Source: Allobaculum mucilyticum (GTDB lineage: Bacteria; Bacillota_I; Bacilli_A; Erysipelotrichales; Erysipelotrichaceae). Taken from it: a stretch of 64,000 nt of DNA. This document shows, in pieces, positions 1 through 9,661 of this stretch. The stretch spans positions 2,852,001-2,916,000 of the forward strand of contig NZ_CP078089.1 in assembly GCF_022701195.1 (NCBI RefSeq), in the 5' to 3' direction. The notes beneath the pieces were generated by a model. The model did no database searches and was not told where the DNA came from. It worked only from the letters and a program-made list of their open reading frames with translations. Position 1 is the first letter of the stretch. Each line of letters opens with the position of its first letter. Made by a program: the position numbers and the translations under genes.

Positions 1-1
1 A

Positions 2-2047
2 CTCGTACCTGCAGGCACAAACGGCGTTACCCCGACTCCGTATCTCAGCACGATGGAAAACCTTTCCCGTGTTAAACAGACCTATACAGATGGTCATGGA
101 ACTGTAAACATCGCCTTTGCAAACCGCGGCGATAAAGCTCTCTATTCCGGAAGCCGTGCTCTTGCTACCTTCCAGCTCAAAGCTAAAAAAGCAGGATCGA
201 TCGCAAGCATGCTCGACCTCTCGCAGAAAACGATGACGGTCGGTCCTACCGGAACTGTCATTGAACGCACTTACGAACATGGATTTGATGAATCTTCAAT
301 CCCGACACCGGAAGATGTTGTTCTTTCTCAGAGCGATCTGAATCTTACGATCACCAACGAGGCTCTGTCGACAGATGACGGATCCAACGTTGAAACTCTG
401 ATTCAGCAGAAGAACTTTGACGGTCTGTTCAACGGTTCTGATGCCCGTGACTTCGAGTACACCTGGGTTACTGATGGATCCAGCTGGAGCGCAGAGACCC
501 ATAAAGTACCTGTAACCATTCATATGGGCCTTAAGACCCCGACTCCGCTTCGCAGTCTGCGTGTAACCGCAGGTGCACTTTCTTCCAATGGTGCGGTTCA
601 CAAAGTCAGTGCAGTCTTTACCTATGCTGATGGTTCCAAAACTACATTCAGAGGCGGAGATTACGATACTTCCAATACTGAGTACACATTCACTATCCCG
701 GATGAGAAGAAAGCACTCAATGTAACAAATATCGACTTCACAGTCGAAGAGTCCGGCGGTACTGAAGAAGGCGGAGCCAACCCACACAACGGCACCCTGA
801 CACTCTGCGAGATTTACGTCACAGCTCCAGGTGCAGTTGATGTTGCTTCGATCGCTTCTGCCGATTCGAACAAAACAAAACTGAACCTTGGCGAAATCAG
901 CCAGGTCAACGCTGTAGTTTCACCGGCAAATGCCCTTGAATACTTCACAGTTGAATCTTCCGATCCGACGGTTGCTTCTGTTGAATGCATCCGCGATGGC
1001 AAAGATGTCACCTGGTACGTTCTTGGAAACAAAGCAGGCAAAGCTAACATCACGCTGAAATCTGCTGCTGACTCCTCCAAGACAGTAACTTACGAAGTTG
1101 AAGTTGGAAACTTCCTGACGAAGGACGTTCTGACGAACGCTATTGCTCATGCTGAAAAAGCAAAAGCAGACAGCGACAACATCGTTAAAGAAGGCAAGCT
1201 TGAAGAACTCAATGCTGCAATCGCATCTGCCCAGGAAGTTCTTAATAGCGGAACCTCTCAGGATCTGATCGACTACGCAGCTGCAAACCTGCTCGATACA
1301 CTCAATACGCTCACACAGCGAGAAACAAAAGCTTCGCACCTGATCAACTACGACGGTACAGAAGGCGTCAAAGCAAACGGCGGTTCTTCTCAGGTTGACT
1401 TTGAAACCAGCGGTCTGTACGAACATGCGCTCGACAAAGACGAGAATACCTGGTGGCATTCCGACTACTGGCACAGCCCATCTCTGCCGCAGTACGCTGA
1501 CTACGATCTTGGCAAAGAATATGAACTGACCGATGTAGCCTTCCTGCCGCGTCTGAATAACCGCAACGGCGATATCTTCGAAGCTGAAATCCTTGTTGGT
1601 ACTGATGCAGACGATCTGACTTCTCTTGGTACCTGGACATTCAAGAACAACGGCAGACGCCTTGATTCCGATGGATGGCAGACAATGTCCTTCCCGAAAG
1701 TCAATGCACGCTATGTCCGTGTAAATGTCAAAGATTCCGGCGGCAAATACTTCTGCTCGATGTCCGAGATCAACTTCTACGGCGCTGATGCAATCATCGA
1801 TGAAAATGCAGACGTTACTCAGCTCAACACCGCAATCGCAAAAGCAGAAGGTCTCAATGCTGATGACTTTGGCGATGCCAACTGGGCTGCTCTGCAGGAT
1901 GCAATTAAATCCGGCAAATCCATGGCTGCTGAACCTAGAAGCCAGGCTGCTGTTAATGCAGAAGCCATCAAGGTCAACAACGCACTCCTCGCAGTCCGTC
2001 TTGCACCTTCCGCTGAAAAACTGAACGATCTTCCTGAAGGAGAATAA
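2..2047 (+). CDS. C-terminal part of a secreted multidomain glycan-active or glycan-binding protein (5' end outside window)
   Basis: The frame is open from the first bases of the window, so the gene starts upstream; the ATG at 53 is internal. Numbering from that Met, residues about 1-70 look like the end of a cohesin/Ig-like beta domain. Residues about 100-260 form another beta-rich module and 265-350 a bacterial Ig-like (BIG2) domain. FIVAR-type helical repeats lie near 355-425 and 590-650, flanking an F5/8 type C (discoidin, CBM32-like) domain near 430-580. Such tails are typical of very large secreted glycosidases acting on mucin or other host glycans; the catalytic domain is not visible, so the enzyme class is unknown. 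There is no LPXTG or membrane anchor at the C-terminus, which ends NDLPEGE. The following beta-galactosidase and galM fit a glycan-use role. Family assignment of the modules is good; function is inference. Confidence 0.8.
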   Translation, partial: LVPAGTNGVTPTPYLSTMENLSRVKQTYTDGHGTVNIAFANRGDKALYSGSRALATFQLKAKKAGSIASMLDLSQKTMTVGPTGTVIERTYEHGFDESSIPTPEDVVLSQSDLNLTITNEALSTDDGSNVETLIQQKNFDGLFNGSDARDFEYTWVTDGSSWSAETHKVPVTIHMGLKTPTPLRSLRVTAGALSSNGAVHKVSAVFTYADGSKTTFRGGDYDTSNTEYTFTIPDEKKALNVTNIDFTVEESGGTEEGGANPHNGTLTLCEIYVTAPGAVDVASIASADSNKTKLNLGEISQVNAVVSPANALEYFTVESSDPTVASVECIRDGKDVTWYVLGNKAGKANITLKSAADSSKTVTYEVEVGNFLTKDVLTNAIAHAEKAKADSDNIVKEGKLEELNAAIASAQEVLNSGTSQDLIDYAAANLLDTLNTLTQRETKASHLINYDGTEGVKANGGSSQVDFETSGLYEHALDKDENTWWHSDYWHSPSLPQYADYDLGKEYELTDVAFLPRLNNRNGDIFEAEILVGTDADDLTSLGTWTFKNNGRRLDSDGWQTMSFPKVNARYVRVNVKDSGGKYFCSMSEINFYGADAIIDENADVTQLNTAIAKAEGLNADDFGDANWAALQDAIKSGKSMAAEPRSQAAVNAEAIKVNNALLAVRLAPSAEKLNDLPEGE

Positions 2048-2104
2048 GATTCTCTGACAGAAAAGTTCTGTTTGAAGCAAATCACCAACAGCAACAGAAA
2101 GAAC

Positions 2105-2135
2105 AGAGGGACGACACGAAATGTGTCGTCCTTTT
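2105..2135 (+). terminator. Rho-independent terminator after the surface protein gene
   Basis: Arms GGACGACAC and GTGTCGTCC pair perfectly around a GAAAT loop, extended by A/T pairs, and are followed by TTTT. It lies 58 bases after the stop codon. Confidence 0.85.
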
Positions 2136-2570
2136 GTGCTGTTTCAGTGACTGTTCCATCAAACGCATGGAGCGGGCGGTCTTTCAGTTTCCACAGCATC
2201 CCGTGCCCTGAGCCTGACGCATGCAGCTTTTGGTGCCTGTTAGAACACAGGGAAAGAGTAGTGAATTCTGAAAGCTTCTGCGTTTTTTGTGAGGCCAGAG
2301 TTTAAATCGTATGGTATAAAAAATTACCTGCTGATTCACAGCCGTTTTTTCGATGAAAGAAGTGAATAAGCTGGTATCCTGAATTATGGAAGATTCTGCT
2401 TAGCGAAGAATAGTCAGCGTAAGCTCAAATTACTTTGAATTCTGTTTTTGCAGATCTTCTGATTCAATCAGATGATTTCAACATCCAGTTTTCTTTGCAT
2501 CATTCGACATGAACTGCTGTTTCATGTCATGTTAAGACTGGATGCCGTATACAGGAAGAAGGAGAAAATT
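2136..2570. other. Intergenic region upstream of the beta-galactosidase gene
   Basis: This is 435 bases without a convincing gene. It contains AT-rich stretches such as GTATAAAAAATT near 2313 that could be a -10 region, and a dyad at 2506-2528. An in-frame extension of the beta-galactosidase frame up to 2472 lacks a ribosome site and is not taken as coding. Confidence 0.5.
2506..2528. promoter_or_regulatory. Dyad upstream of the beta-galactosidase gene, possible operator
   Basis: Arms GACATGAA and TTCATGTC are perfect inverted repeats separated by 7 bases and end 42 bases before the start codon. This could be a regulator site or a leader hairpin; no regulator gene is adjacent. Confidence 0.35.
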
Positions 2571-5500
2571 ATGGAAACAGTAAAGCCGGATCTGGCCTGG
2601 CTTGATGAGCCGGCCATTACGCAGGTCGGCCGTCTTGAACCGACTGCATCCCTGCATCGAAAAGTTCCCTGTGCACATGCCGTTCAGTCTCTGAACGGAA
2701 CATGGAAAGCCCTAGTGAGCAGTGAACCGGATGTGGCACATGATTTTGAAGATGAGGTTTTTATTCAGCCTGAAGATAACATTTCTCACTACGATGACAT
2801 CCAGGTGCCTGGTCACCTTCAGCTGCAGGGCTATGGACAGATTCAGTACACCAATACCGCCTATCCATGGGATGGAAAAGAAATTGTTCCGTATGGAAAG
2901 ACGCCGAAAGAAAACCTCCATGCCCGCTATGCCCTCGACTTTGATGTCGACGAGGCGCTGGCAAGAGATCATGTCGAACTCGTTTTTCATGGCGTAGAAA
3001 GCGCATTTTATGTCTGGCTGAACGGTACCTTTATCGGTTACAGCACAGATTCCTTTACACCCTCTGCATTTGATGTCACCGGTCTGCTCAAAGACAAAGA
3101 CAACCGTCTGTCTGTTCTGGTTTATCAGTTCTCGAGCGGCTCCTGGCTGGAAGATCAGGATTTCTTCCGCTTCTCCGGAATCTTCCGGGATGTTGAACTG
3201 CAGGGAAGAAAAAAAGCATGGATCGAAGATCTGCGGATCACAACCGAGCTTGCCGATGATTTTTCAAGCGGAGCTGTGATTGCAGACATCCGGGATCGCA
3301 ATGCAAACCGGTTTACGATCTCGCTGTTTGATCCGGATGAAAAACTGATGTTTGCTCAGACGATTACATCCCGTTCTTTACGGCTGTTCTTTGATGATGT
3401 CCGTCTATGGTCTGCCGAGCGCCCGGATCTGTACACGCTTCGCATCGATGTTCTCGATGAAGACGGTGCAGTTCAGGAAACCGTAGAAGAAAAGGTTGGA
3501 ATGCGCCGTATTGAAATCGTGGATGGCGTCGCGCTGCTCAATGGCAGGCGTCTGATGCTGCATGGCGTCAACCGTCACGAATTCAGCTCGAAAACAGGCC
3601 GTGTTCTTACAGAGGAAGAGACTAGAAACGATCTGCTTCTGATGAAAGCTAACAACATCAATGCCGTCCGTACCTGCCATTATCCCAACCGGGAAGTGTT
3701 CTATGATCTGGCCGATGAGCTGGGTCTGTATGTTATGGATGAAGCCAACCTGGAAACGCACGGAACATGGCAGTCCGGCTTTACCGAAACACCGGATGAT
3801 CCGCTTCCAGGCAATAAGCCGGAATGGAAAAAAGCTGTTCTGGAGCGTGCTCAGGCCATGTTTGAGCGCGACAAGAACCATCCGTCCATTCTGTTCTGGT
3901 CGCTTGGCAACGAAAGCTGGTATGGCGATAACCTGCTTGAAGAAGCTGCATGGCTGCGTATCGCGGATCCGGATCGTCTCATTCATTACGAAAGCTGCTT
4001 CCGCAGCGATGACTATGCCGGATGCACCGATGTCTATTCGCGCATGTACGCTACACCGGAAGAAATCGAGAAGATTCTCAAGAGCGGTGTGAAGAAACCA
4101 GTCATCCTCTGTGAATACATGCATGGCATGGGTAACTCGCTTGGCGGCATGTATCGTTATGCCCGTCTGGAAGAATACCGTCACTATCAGGGCGGCTTCC
4201 TGTGGGATTTTGCGGATCAGGCCATTGAAACCGAGAAAAACGGCGTAAAAATGCTGGGCTATGGCGGCGACTTTGGAGACTTCCCGAACAATGGAAACTT
4301 CTCCGGCAACGGCATTCTGTTTGCGGACCATACACCAAGTGCCAAGATGCAGGAAGTCCGTGCTCTGTTTGCACCGATGCGGATCATTGTCGATGAAGAC
4401 GGTGCGATGATTCTGAATACCAGTCTGTTTACCGGAACGGATCAGTATCGTTTTGCAGCAATCCAGAAAATGGAAGACCGCGTCATTTACGAAGAAGAAT
4501 TTTATGTCGATATCCATCCTGGCCGCTATGGACATGTGGATCTCGACTGGATTGATACAAAAGAAGAAAGCGTCTGCACTGTCAGTGCGCTTCTTGCAGA
4601 AGATCAGCCATGGGCAGAGGCCGGTCATGAAATTGCGTTTGGTCAGAACGTTCTGTCCCGCTCATCGAAACCGCACCCGATTGAAGAGGGAATGCAGTTT
4701 GTTCAGGGCAAGGAATACTTTGGAGCTTCCTTCAATGGAATCCGCTTCCTGTTTAACCAGAAAGGACTGGCTTCCATTTCCAATCAGGGCGTAGAGTGGC
4801 TTGAAGCCATGCCGCGTCCAGTCTTCTCGCATGCGTATACCGATAACGAACGCGGCTTTGAATTCGACCGGATCTCCTCTGTCTGGTATGGATCATCTCT
4901 GTTCACCCGGACTGTCGACCGTCAGATTGCACTGGATGAAAGCGGTCAGTTTGCCCGTGTGACCTATCACATGGCTCTTCCGTATCCGGCTTCTAGTTCA
5001 ACACAGATCACTCTGTCGTATTTCATCAGCGCACCGGGATTCCTTGGCATCCGTATGGAAATGCCAGGCAACCGCTATATGCCGGATCTGCCGGTTTTTG
5101 GCATGGAATTCAAGCTGCCAAAATCTGCAGACCAGTTTGAATACTATGGCTGCGGACCGCTGGAAAACTACAGAGACCGCAAGTGCGGCGCTAAGCTGGA
5201 TGTCTTCCAGGACAATGCCGCAGATAATGTTCAGCCGTATCTGAAACCGCAGGAAACAGGCAACCGGGCTGATGTTCGCTGGATTGAATTCCGTCATCAG
5301 GGACAGATTCTCCGTTTTGAACAGTCCGACCGTCCTTTTGAAGTTTCCGTGCTTCCATATTCCTTTGCCCAGCTGCAGGATGCCGATCATCAGGAAGAAC
5401 TTCCTGCTTCGACGGGTACGTATGTTCGCATTGCTTCTGACCATATGGGCGTTGGCGGTATTGACTCCTGGGGCTATGAAATCCACTCGTCCGACCGTCT

Positions 5501-6182
5501 GAGTGCTTCAAAGACCCGTTCGCTGAGCTTTGTTCTATCGTTTACCAGTGATGAAGAAAAGCAGAACCGTCTTGAACAGCCCGTCGAAGAACGAACACAG
5601 GCTATGCCGGAAACGGAAGATTCGAGCGCAGAAAAAGAAAATACTGAATCCAGCGATCTCAGCAATAACATCGATGACACTGCAGAAGAAGGCGCCGTCA
5701 AAGAAGATGAGCCAAAAGCAGAAGACGTTTCGCTGACCATTGAAATGGAAACACTTACTGCTCCCGCAAAAGAAGCAGAGCCAGCTGAACTGCCTGAAGA
5801 GCACTCACTCAGCGCTGCACCGGACTGTGCGGATTATGCAGAGTCCAAATCAGAAGAAGCACCGGCAGAAGAGCAGAAACCTGTATCGGCTGCACAGGAA
5901 ATCATTTCCAGACCGGTAGAAGCAGATGCTTCTATTCTTCCTGAAGCTGCTGCAGAAAGACCGCGTCTTTCACGCCGTGAGCGCAATGCCAGACTCTTCC
6001 AGGAAGAGTTCAAAGCCAGCACGGCCGGAAAGACGCCAGAGACACCGGCAGAGTCAGCAGAAACTGTGTCGGATGAAGAAGACAAACTTGCTGCAGCACC
6101 GGGCAATCACCCTCTTCAGAAACCTGCAGAGGAAGAAGCCCCGCATCGCAAAAGCGGCTGGCCGTTCCGTCGCAAACGCTAG
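2571..6182 (+). CDS. lacZ: GH2 beta-galactosidase with long acidic C-terminal tail
   Basis: This hydrolyses terminal beta-galactosides (lactose or galactosylated glycans). It has the GH2 layout: sugar-binding domain from about residue 50, immunoglobulin-like domain, TIM barrel near 310-600, and a C-terminal Bgal small-chain domain to about 995. The acid/base Glu is E448 in SLGNES and the nucleophile is E515 in ILCEYMHGMGNSLGG. The ATG at 2571 is chosen because AGGAAGAAGGAG precedes it by 6 bases and homology begins there; an upstream ATG at 2472 has no ribosome site. The odd part is residues about 996-1203: a Glu/Ala/Pro-rich low-complexity tail with an Arg-rich patch and a basic end (WPFRRKR), absent from ordinary LacZ of about 1,000 residues. 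No signal peptide is visible, so the enzyme is probably cytoplasmic. galM follows on the opposite strand. Confidence 0.95.
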   Translation: METVKPDLAWLDEPAITQVGRLEPTASLHRKVPCAHAVQSLNGTWKALVSSEPDVAHDFEDEVFIQPEDNISHYDDIQVPGHLQLQGYGQIQYTNTAYPWDGKEIVPYGKTPKENLHARYALDFDVDEALARDHVELVFHGVESAFYVWLNGTFIGYSTDSFTPSAFDVTGLLKDKDNRLSVLVYQFSSGSWLEDQDFFRFSGIFRDVELQGRKKAWIEDLRITTELADDFSSGAVIADIRDRNANRFTISLFDPDEKLMFAQTITSRSLRLFFDDVRLWSAERPDLYTLRIDVLDEDGAVQETVEEKVGMRRIEIVDGVALLNGRRLMLHGVNRHEFSSKTGRVLTEEETRNDLLLMKANNINAVRTCHYPNREVFYDLADELGLYVMDEANLETHGTWQSGFTETPDDPLPGNKPEWKKAVLERAQAMFERDKNHPSILFWSLGNESWYGDNLLEEAAWLRIADPDRLIHYESCFRSDDYAGCTDVYSRMYATPEEIEKILKSGVKKPVILCEYMHGMGNSLGGMYRYARLEEYRHYQGGFLWDFADQAIETEKNGVKMLGYGGDFGDFPNNGNFSGNGILFADHTPSAKMQEVRALFAPMRIIVDEDGAMILNTSLFTGTDQYRFAAIQKMEDRVIYEEEFYVDIHPGRYGHVDLDWIDTKEESVCTVSALLAEDQPWAEAGHEIAFGQNVLSRSSKPHPIEEGMQFVQGKEYFGASFNGIRFLFNQKGLASISNQGVEWLEAMPRPVFSHAYTDNERGFEFDRISSVWYGSSLFTRTVDRQIALDESGQFARVTYHMALPYPASSSTQITLSYFISAPGFLGIRMEMPGNRYMPDLPVFGMEFKLPKSADQFEYYGCGPLENYRDRKCGAKLDVFQDNAADNVQPYLKPQETGNRADVRWIEFRHQGQILRFEQSDRPFEVSVLPYSFAQLQDADHQEELPASTGTYVRIASDHMGVGGIDSWGYEIHSSDRLSASKTRSLSFVLSFTSDEEKQNRLEQPVEERTQAMPETEDSSAEKENTESSDLSNNIDDTAEEGAVKEDEPKAEDVSLTIEMETLTAPAKEAEPAELPEEHSLSAAPDCADYAESKSEEAPAEEQKPVSAAQEIISRPVEADASILPEAAAERPRLSRRERNARLFQEEFKASTAGKTPETPAESAETVSDEEDKLAAAPGNHPLQKPAEEEAPHRKSGWPFRRKR

Positions 6183-6237
6183 TTTCCTTTGAAATCCAGC
6201 AGAAAAAGCATTAATTAAAGCAAAAAAATTGAAACTG

Positions 6238-6270
6238 CGGGAAGTCAGAACAATTCTGGCTTCCCGTTTT
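6238..6270 (+). terminator. Terminator of the beta-galactosidase gene
   Basis: A 13-bp stem (CGGGAAGTCAGAA with TTCTGGCTTCCCG, one G-U pair) with a CAA loop is followed by TTTT. Confidence 0.9.
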
Positions 6271-6284
6271 CTGCTGCTTCAGGC

Positions 6285-6312
6285 ATAAGAAAAGCCGGCG
6301 TTTTGCCGGCTT
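6285..6312 (-). terminator. Terminator of galM
   Basis: On the minus strand AAGCCGGC pairs with GCCGGCTT around a 5-base loop and is followed by a T-rich run (TTCTTAT). It lies 21 bases past the galM stop. Confidence 0.8.
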
Positions 6313-6333
6313 GCTCTTCCATTTAGTTTTTGA

Positions 6334-7341
6334 TTATTCTTTGCCGAATGTGTAGACGATTTCCTGATGCCAGTTTTCGTCCTTGCGAAGAATGACATCG
6401 GGGTGCTCCTGATTATGAATGGAGTCTGGCAGATACTGCGGCTCAACAGCGATGCCGTATCTTGGTCCGTAGGTCGTGCCTTTGCGGCCGGCGCATTCTC
6501 CGATATAGTTGCCGGCATAGACCTGAATGCCAGGCAGAGTCGTATTAACTTCAACAAATCGACCGGATTCCGGATCTTTGAGAACCAGGGCCGGTTCGCC
6601 TTCTTCAAGAACGAAATGATGGTCAATGCCAAACGCATTCTTGACGTTCCAGTCATTCAGATCGAGTCCCTGTTCAATCGGAGCAAAGTCACGGTAATCG
6701 AGCGGGGTTCCTTCGACTTCACGGAATTTGCCCATGCAAAGACCGTCTGCGTCGACCAGGCCATGGCGCAGGGAATTGATTTTCATCAGATGGTCAACCG
6801 CATTCTTCTTTCCGCCGTTGAGGTTGAAGTACGTATGCTGGGTGAGGTTGATCAGGGTATCGGCATCACTTGATGCATCGTAAGCGATTTTCAGGCTCTT
6901 TCCATCAAGAGTCAGCGTTGCTTTGACAGTCATCGTTCCCGGATAGCCTTCTTCACCGTCTTTGGATACATAGGTGAAGACCAGGGAGTCGCCTTCGATT
7001 GCACTGTCGAAGTTCTTGTACGAGAAGCCTTCAAGTCCGCCATGCAGCGAGTTGGGACCATTATTAATAGCAGCTGTGTAGTCTTTGCCATTGAGGGTAT
7101 ATTCGCCTTTTGCCAGACGGTTGCACACGCGGCCGACCAGGGCGCCAAAGTAGGTACCGCTTTTTGCCATGTAGTCATCGACGGTCGGATAGCCAAGAAT
7201 GACGTTCGTTTCTTCGCCGTCTTCTTTGACATCAATTTCCATCAGCGCTACGCCATAGCTTGTGACAATCACACGCAGGCTGTCATTTTCCATTTCATAG
7301 GTGCAGATTCCATCTGCCCTCTGTTCGAGAAGTCTGATCAT
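6334..7341 (-). CDS. galM: Aldose 1-epimerase (mutarotase)
   Basis: GalM interconverts alpha and beta anomers of galactose and glucose, supplying alpha-D-galactose to the Leloir pathway after beta-galactosidase action. The 335-residue length is standard. Family residues are visible: GRVCNR near 70-75, H100 in NSLHGG, catalytic base-acid H169 in NLTQHTYFNLNG, and catalytic E300 in GIAVEPQ. The start is preceded on the minus strand by AAGGAAAGGA with suitable spacing. It is convergent with the beta-galactosidase gene and each has its own terminator, so they are not one transcript even though they share a pathway. It is divergent from the U32 pair; a TACAAT box near 7393 on the minus strand may be its -10. 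Confidence 0.95.
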   Translation of the reverse strand: MIRLLEQRADGICTYEMENDSLRVIVTSYGVALMEIDVKEDGEETNVILGYPTVDDYMAKSGTYFGALVGRVCNRLAKGEYTLNGKDYTAAINNGPNSLHGGLEGFSYKNFDSAIEGDSLVFTYVSKDGEEGYPGTMTVKATLTLDGKSLKIAYDASSDADTLINLTQHTYFNLNGGKKNAVDHLMKINSLRHGLVDADGLCMGKFREVEGTPLDYRDFAPIEQGLDLNDWNVKNAFGIDHHFVLEEGEPALVLKDPESGRFVEVNTTLPGIQVYAGNYIGECAGRKGTTYGPRYGIAVEPQYLPDSIHNQEHPDVILRKDENWHQEIVYTFGKE

Positions 7342-7512
7342 ATCGGGATATTCCTTTCCTTATCTCTGTGAGAAGTCTCTACCTGTCTTATTGTACCGGT
7401 TCTGCACAGCTCCTTGACCTCTTTTTTGCCGGTTAGCGAAATTTTCAAAGAGCCCAAATCATATGCTTCGTGCGGAGGGTCCATCAAACCGGGCGGCATT
7501 GGTTCTGAACTG

Positions 7513-7518
7513 TATAAT
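7513..7518 (+). promoter_or_regulatory. Likely -10 box for the U32 gene pair
   Basis: TATAAT preceded directly by TG lies 24 bases before the TTG start at 7542. A -35 box is not evident. Confidence 0.45.
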
Positions 7519-7541
7519 GATGCAGACAGGAGGTGGATCAC

Positions 7542-8441
7542 TTGCTGATTCTTGCATTAAGCAGCCCTGCCGATGCGTCTTTTCTTGCCAGAAGCAAAGC
7601 AGACGCATTTGAAGTTGGTCTGAAGGATTTCAGCTCACGCAGCGGCTGGGATCATGGAGTGGATGAAGCAGCAGAGTTTATCGCTCTGTGCCATGCCAGT
7701 CATAAAAAAGTCTATTTCAATCTGCAGCGTATGGTCGAACAGTCGTTTTTAGAACAGGCCAGAGACGTATTTCTGGCTCTCGTTCAGAATGGCGCTGATG
7801 GAATCTATGCAGCAGATGAAGCCTATACACAGTTTGCCCTTGAAGCAGACAGGTCCAGACAGAATAGCGGACAGAACGATCCAGAGGATTCTTATATTTC
7901 GAAAGTCATCATTCAGCCGGAAACACTGATCAATTCCGGACTGGATGCCAGATTCTATACAGATCTTGGAGTGCAGGCCGTCTCGCTTGCCCACGAGCTG
8001 ACTCTTGCAGAAATCGTCGCCTGCGCAAAAGAATGCGATAACCTGGAAGTCATGATTTCCGGAAGCATGACGTGGATGGAAAGCCGGCGTCCGCTGATTT
8101 CCAATTATCTGGACTGCATTGGGAAATCGGAGCTGTTTGAAGAAGGAAAGCTCTACATTCTGAAAGAACAGATTCGTCAGCTTCCTCTGCCGGCATGGCA
8201 GGATGCAGAAGGAACAAAAATTCTTGGCGATTCCCGTCTGGAAGCCGGTGCGGATGTAATCCCTATGCATCAGGCTGGTATCAAACGCTTCCGCATTGAT
8301 GCCGGTTTTCTGAGCAATGAAGAAGCCGAGCAGCTTGTTGACGCGTATCAGGCAGCGCTTGAGGGAAAACAGTCAGAGGTTCTGCCGGAGAGCACGCTGC
8401 CCAAAAAGGAAACCACGCTGTTCAAGGAGAAAACACGATGA
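7542..8441 (+). CDS. trhP1: U32 family protein, first member of a tandem pair (TrhP1/YrrN-like)
   Basis: This is a short U32-type protein of about 299 residues. In Bacillus the adjacent U32 genes yrrN and yrrO (TrhP1/TrhP2) are needed for prephenate-dependent 5-hydroxyuridine formation at the tRNA wobble position; the same role is inferred here from gene pairing, size and order. A TTG at 7542 is chosen as start because AGGAGG at 7528-7533 is 8 bases upstream; an in-frame GTG at 7533 overlaps the ribosome site itself. The short member lacks the full Cys-rich U32 signature seen in its partner. The stop overlaps the start of the next gene (ATGA), indicating translational coupling. The peptidase label of the family is historical. 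Confidence 0.8.
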   Translation: MLILALSSPADASFLARSKADAFEVGLKDFSSRSGWDHGVDEAAEFIALCHASHKKVYFNLQRMVEQSFLEQARDVFLALVQNGADGIYAADEAYTQFALEADRSRQNSGQNDPEDSYISKVIIQPETLINSGLDARFYTDLGVQAVSLAHELTLAEIVACAKECDNLEVMISGSMTWMESRRPLISNYLDCIGKSELFEEGKLYILKEQIRQLPLPAWQDAEGTKILGDSRLEAGADVIPMHQAGIKRFRIDAGFLSNEEAEQLVDAYQAALEGKQSEVLPESTLPKKETTLFKEKTR

Positions 8442-9661
8442 ACCGGATTGAACTTTTAGCCCCGGCGGGCAATCTGTCCAAAGCAAAGACTGCTATTCTC
8501 TTTGGGGCCGATGCGGTCTATATCGGAGGCAGTTCTTTTTCTCTGCGCTCAAGAGCCTCGAACTTTTCCATGGAACAGATCGAAGAACTGGTTATTTTTG
8601 CCCATGAACATGGTTCAAAAGTCCATGTCACCGTCAATATCATTCCACATCCGGATGATCTGAACGGTATTGACGAGTATCTGCAGGCTCTGAATGCGGC
8701 AGGCATTGATGCGATCATTACCGCTTCGCCCGCAATCATTACCCGTGCTCTGCAGATGGAAGACCGTCACTTTGAAGTGCATGTGTCTACACAGCGCTCG
8801 ATCCTGAATGCAGCCTCTGTTCAGTTCTGGGCGGATCGCGGTGTCGACCGGGTCGTTCTTGGTCGTGAAACGCCGCCAGAAGCGATCCGGGAAATCTGTG
8901 CAAAGAAGATTGTTCCGACTGAAGTCTTTATTCATGGAGGCATGTGCATTTCTTATTCGGGACGCTGCGTTCTTTCCAACCATATGACAGGACGAGATGC
9001 AAACCGCGGCGGATGTGCGCAGAGCTGCCGCTGGAAATACGATTTGTATGACGGACAGGGAAATCAGATCAGCGAAACAGAGACGCCGTTTTCGATGTCT
9101 TCACGTGATCTGCAAGCTGCCCGCTGGATCAGGGAGTTTATCGAATCCGGTGTTGCGTCACTGAAAATTGAAGGCCGTATGAAATCGGATTACTATCTGG
9201 CCGTTGTTGTCGGTGCATACCGCCGTCTGATTGATGCCATCGAATCTGGCAAGCCTGTTACAGAAGAATTCCTGCAGGAAATTGAACAGGAGCTGGGCAG
9301 GGCAGAAAACCGTCCGGCAGGACCTGGATTCTATAACGGTCTGCCGGGAAAAGAAGTTCAGCTGTATCGCAGACATGATGAAACCGTGACACAGGAATAT
9401 ATCGGCTATGTTCTGGAAGAACCGCAGGATGGCTGGATGAAAGTCCAGGTCAAAAACAACTTTTCTGCCGGCCAGAAAGTCGAGCTGTTCGGACCTGGCA
9501 TTGCGCCATATCCGGATGAGATCACCAAGATCCAGAGCCTGGAAGGCGAGATGCTTGAAGTGTGCCCGCATCCAATGCAGATTGTAAAACTGCGCTGGGA
9601 TAAACCGGCAAAGCCTGGAAGCATGATCCGCAAGCAGCGGGATAGTCAGCCTGAAAACTGA
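8438..9661 (+). CDS. trhP2: U32 family tRNA hydroxylation protein, second member of the pair (TrhP2/YrrO-like)
   Basis: This 407-residue protein has the canonical U32 opening (ELLAPAGN, near residues 5-12) and the signature region near 165-200: EVFIHGGMCISYSGRC then RDANRGGCAQSCRW. The clustered cysteines are known in the family to bind an iron-sulfur cluster. The length and pairing with a shorter U32 gene match Bacillus YrrO (TrhP2), which acts with YrrN in tRNA uridine 5-hydroxylation; E. coli homologues are TrhP and RlhA. It overlaps the upstream gene by 4 bases. No clear terminator follows before the proS leader. Confidence 0.85.
   Translation: MNRIELLAPAGNLSKAKTAILFGADAVYIGGSSFSLRSRASNFSMEQIEELVIFAHEHGSKVHVTVNIIPHPDDLNGIDEYLQALNAAGIDAIITASPAIITRALQMEDRHFEVHVSTQRSILNAASVQFWADRGVDRVVLGRETPPEAIREICAKKIVPTEVFIHGGMCISYSGRCVLSNHMTGRDANRGGCAQSCRWKYDLYDGQGNQISETETPFSMSSRDLQAARWIREFIESGVASLKIEGRMKSDYYLAVVVGAYRRLIDAIESGKPVTEEFLQEIEQELGRAENRPAGPGFYNGLPGKEVQLYRRHDETVTQEYIGYVLEEPQDGWMKVQVKNNFSAGQKVELFGPGIAPYPDEITKIQSLEGEMLEVCPHPMQIVKLRWDKPAKPGSMIRKQRDSQPEN

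Noticed and set aside
3405-4628. 407-codon minus-strand frame across the beta-galactosidase gene
   Set aside because: Antisense of a clearly identified GH2 catalytic region; no independent support.
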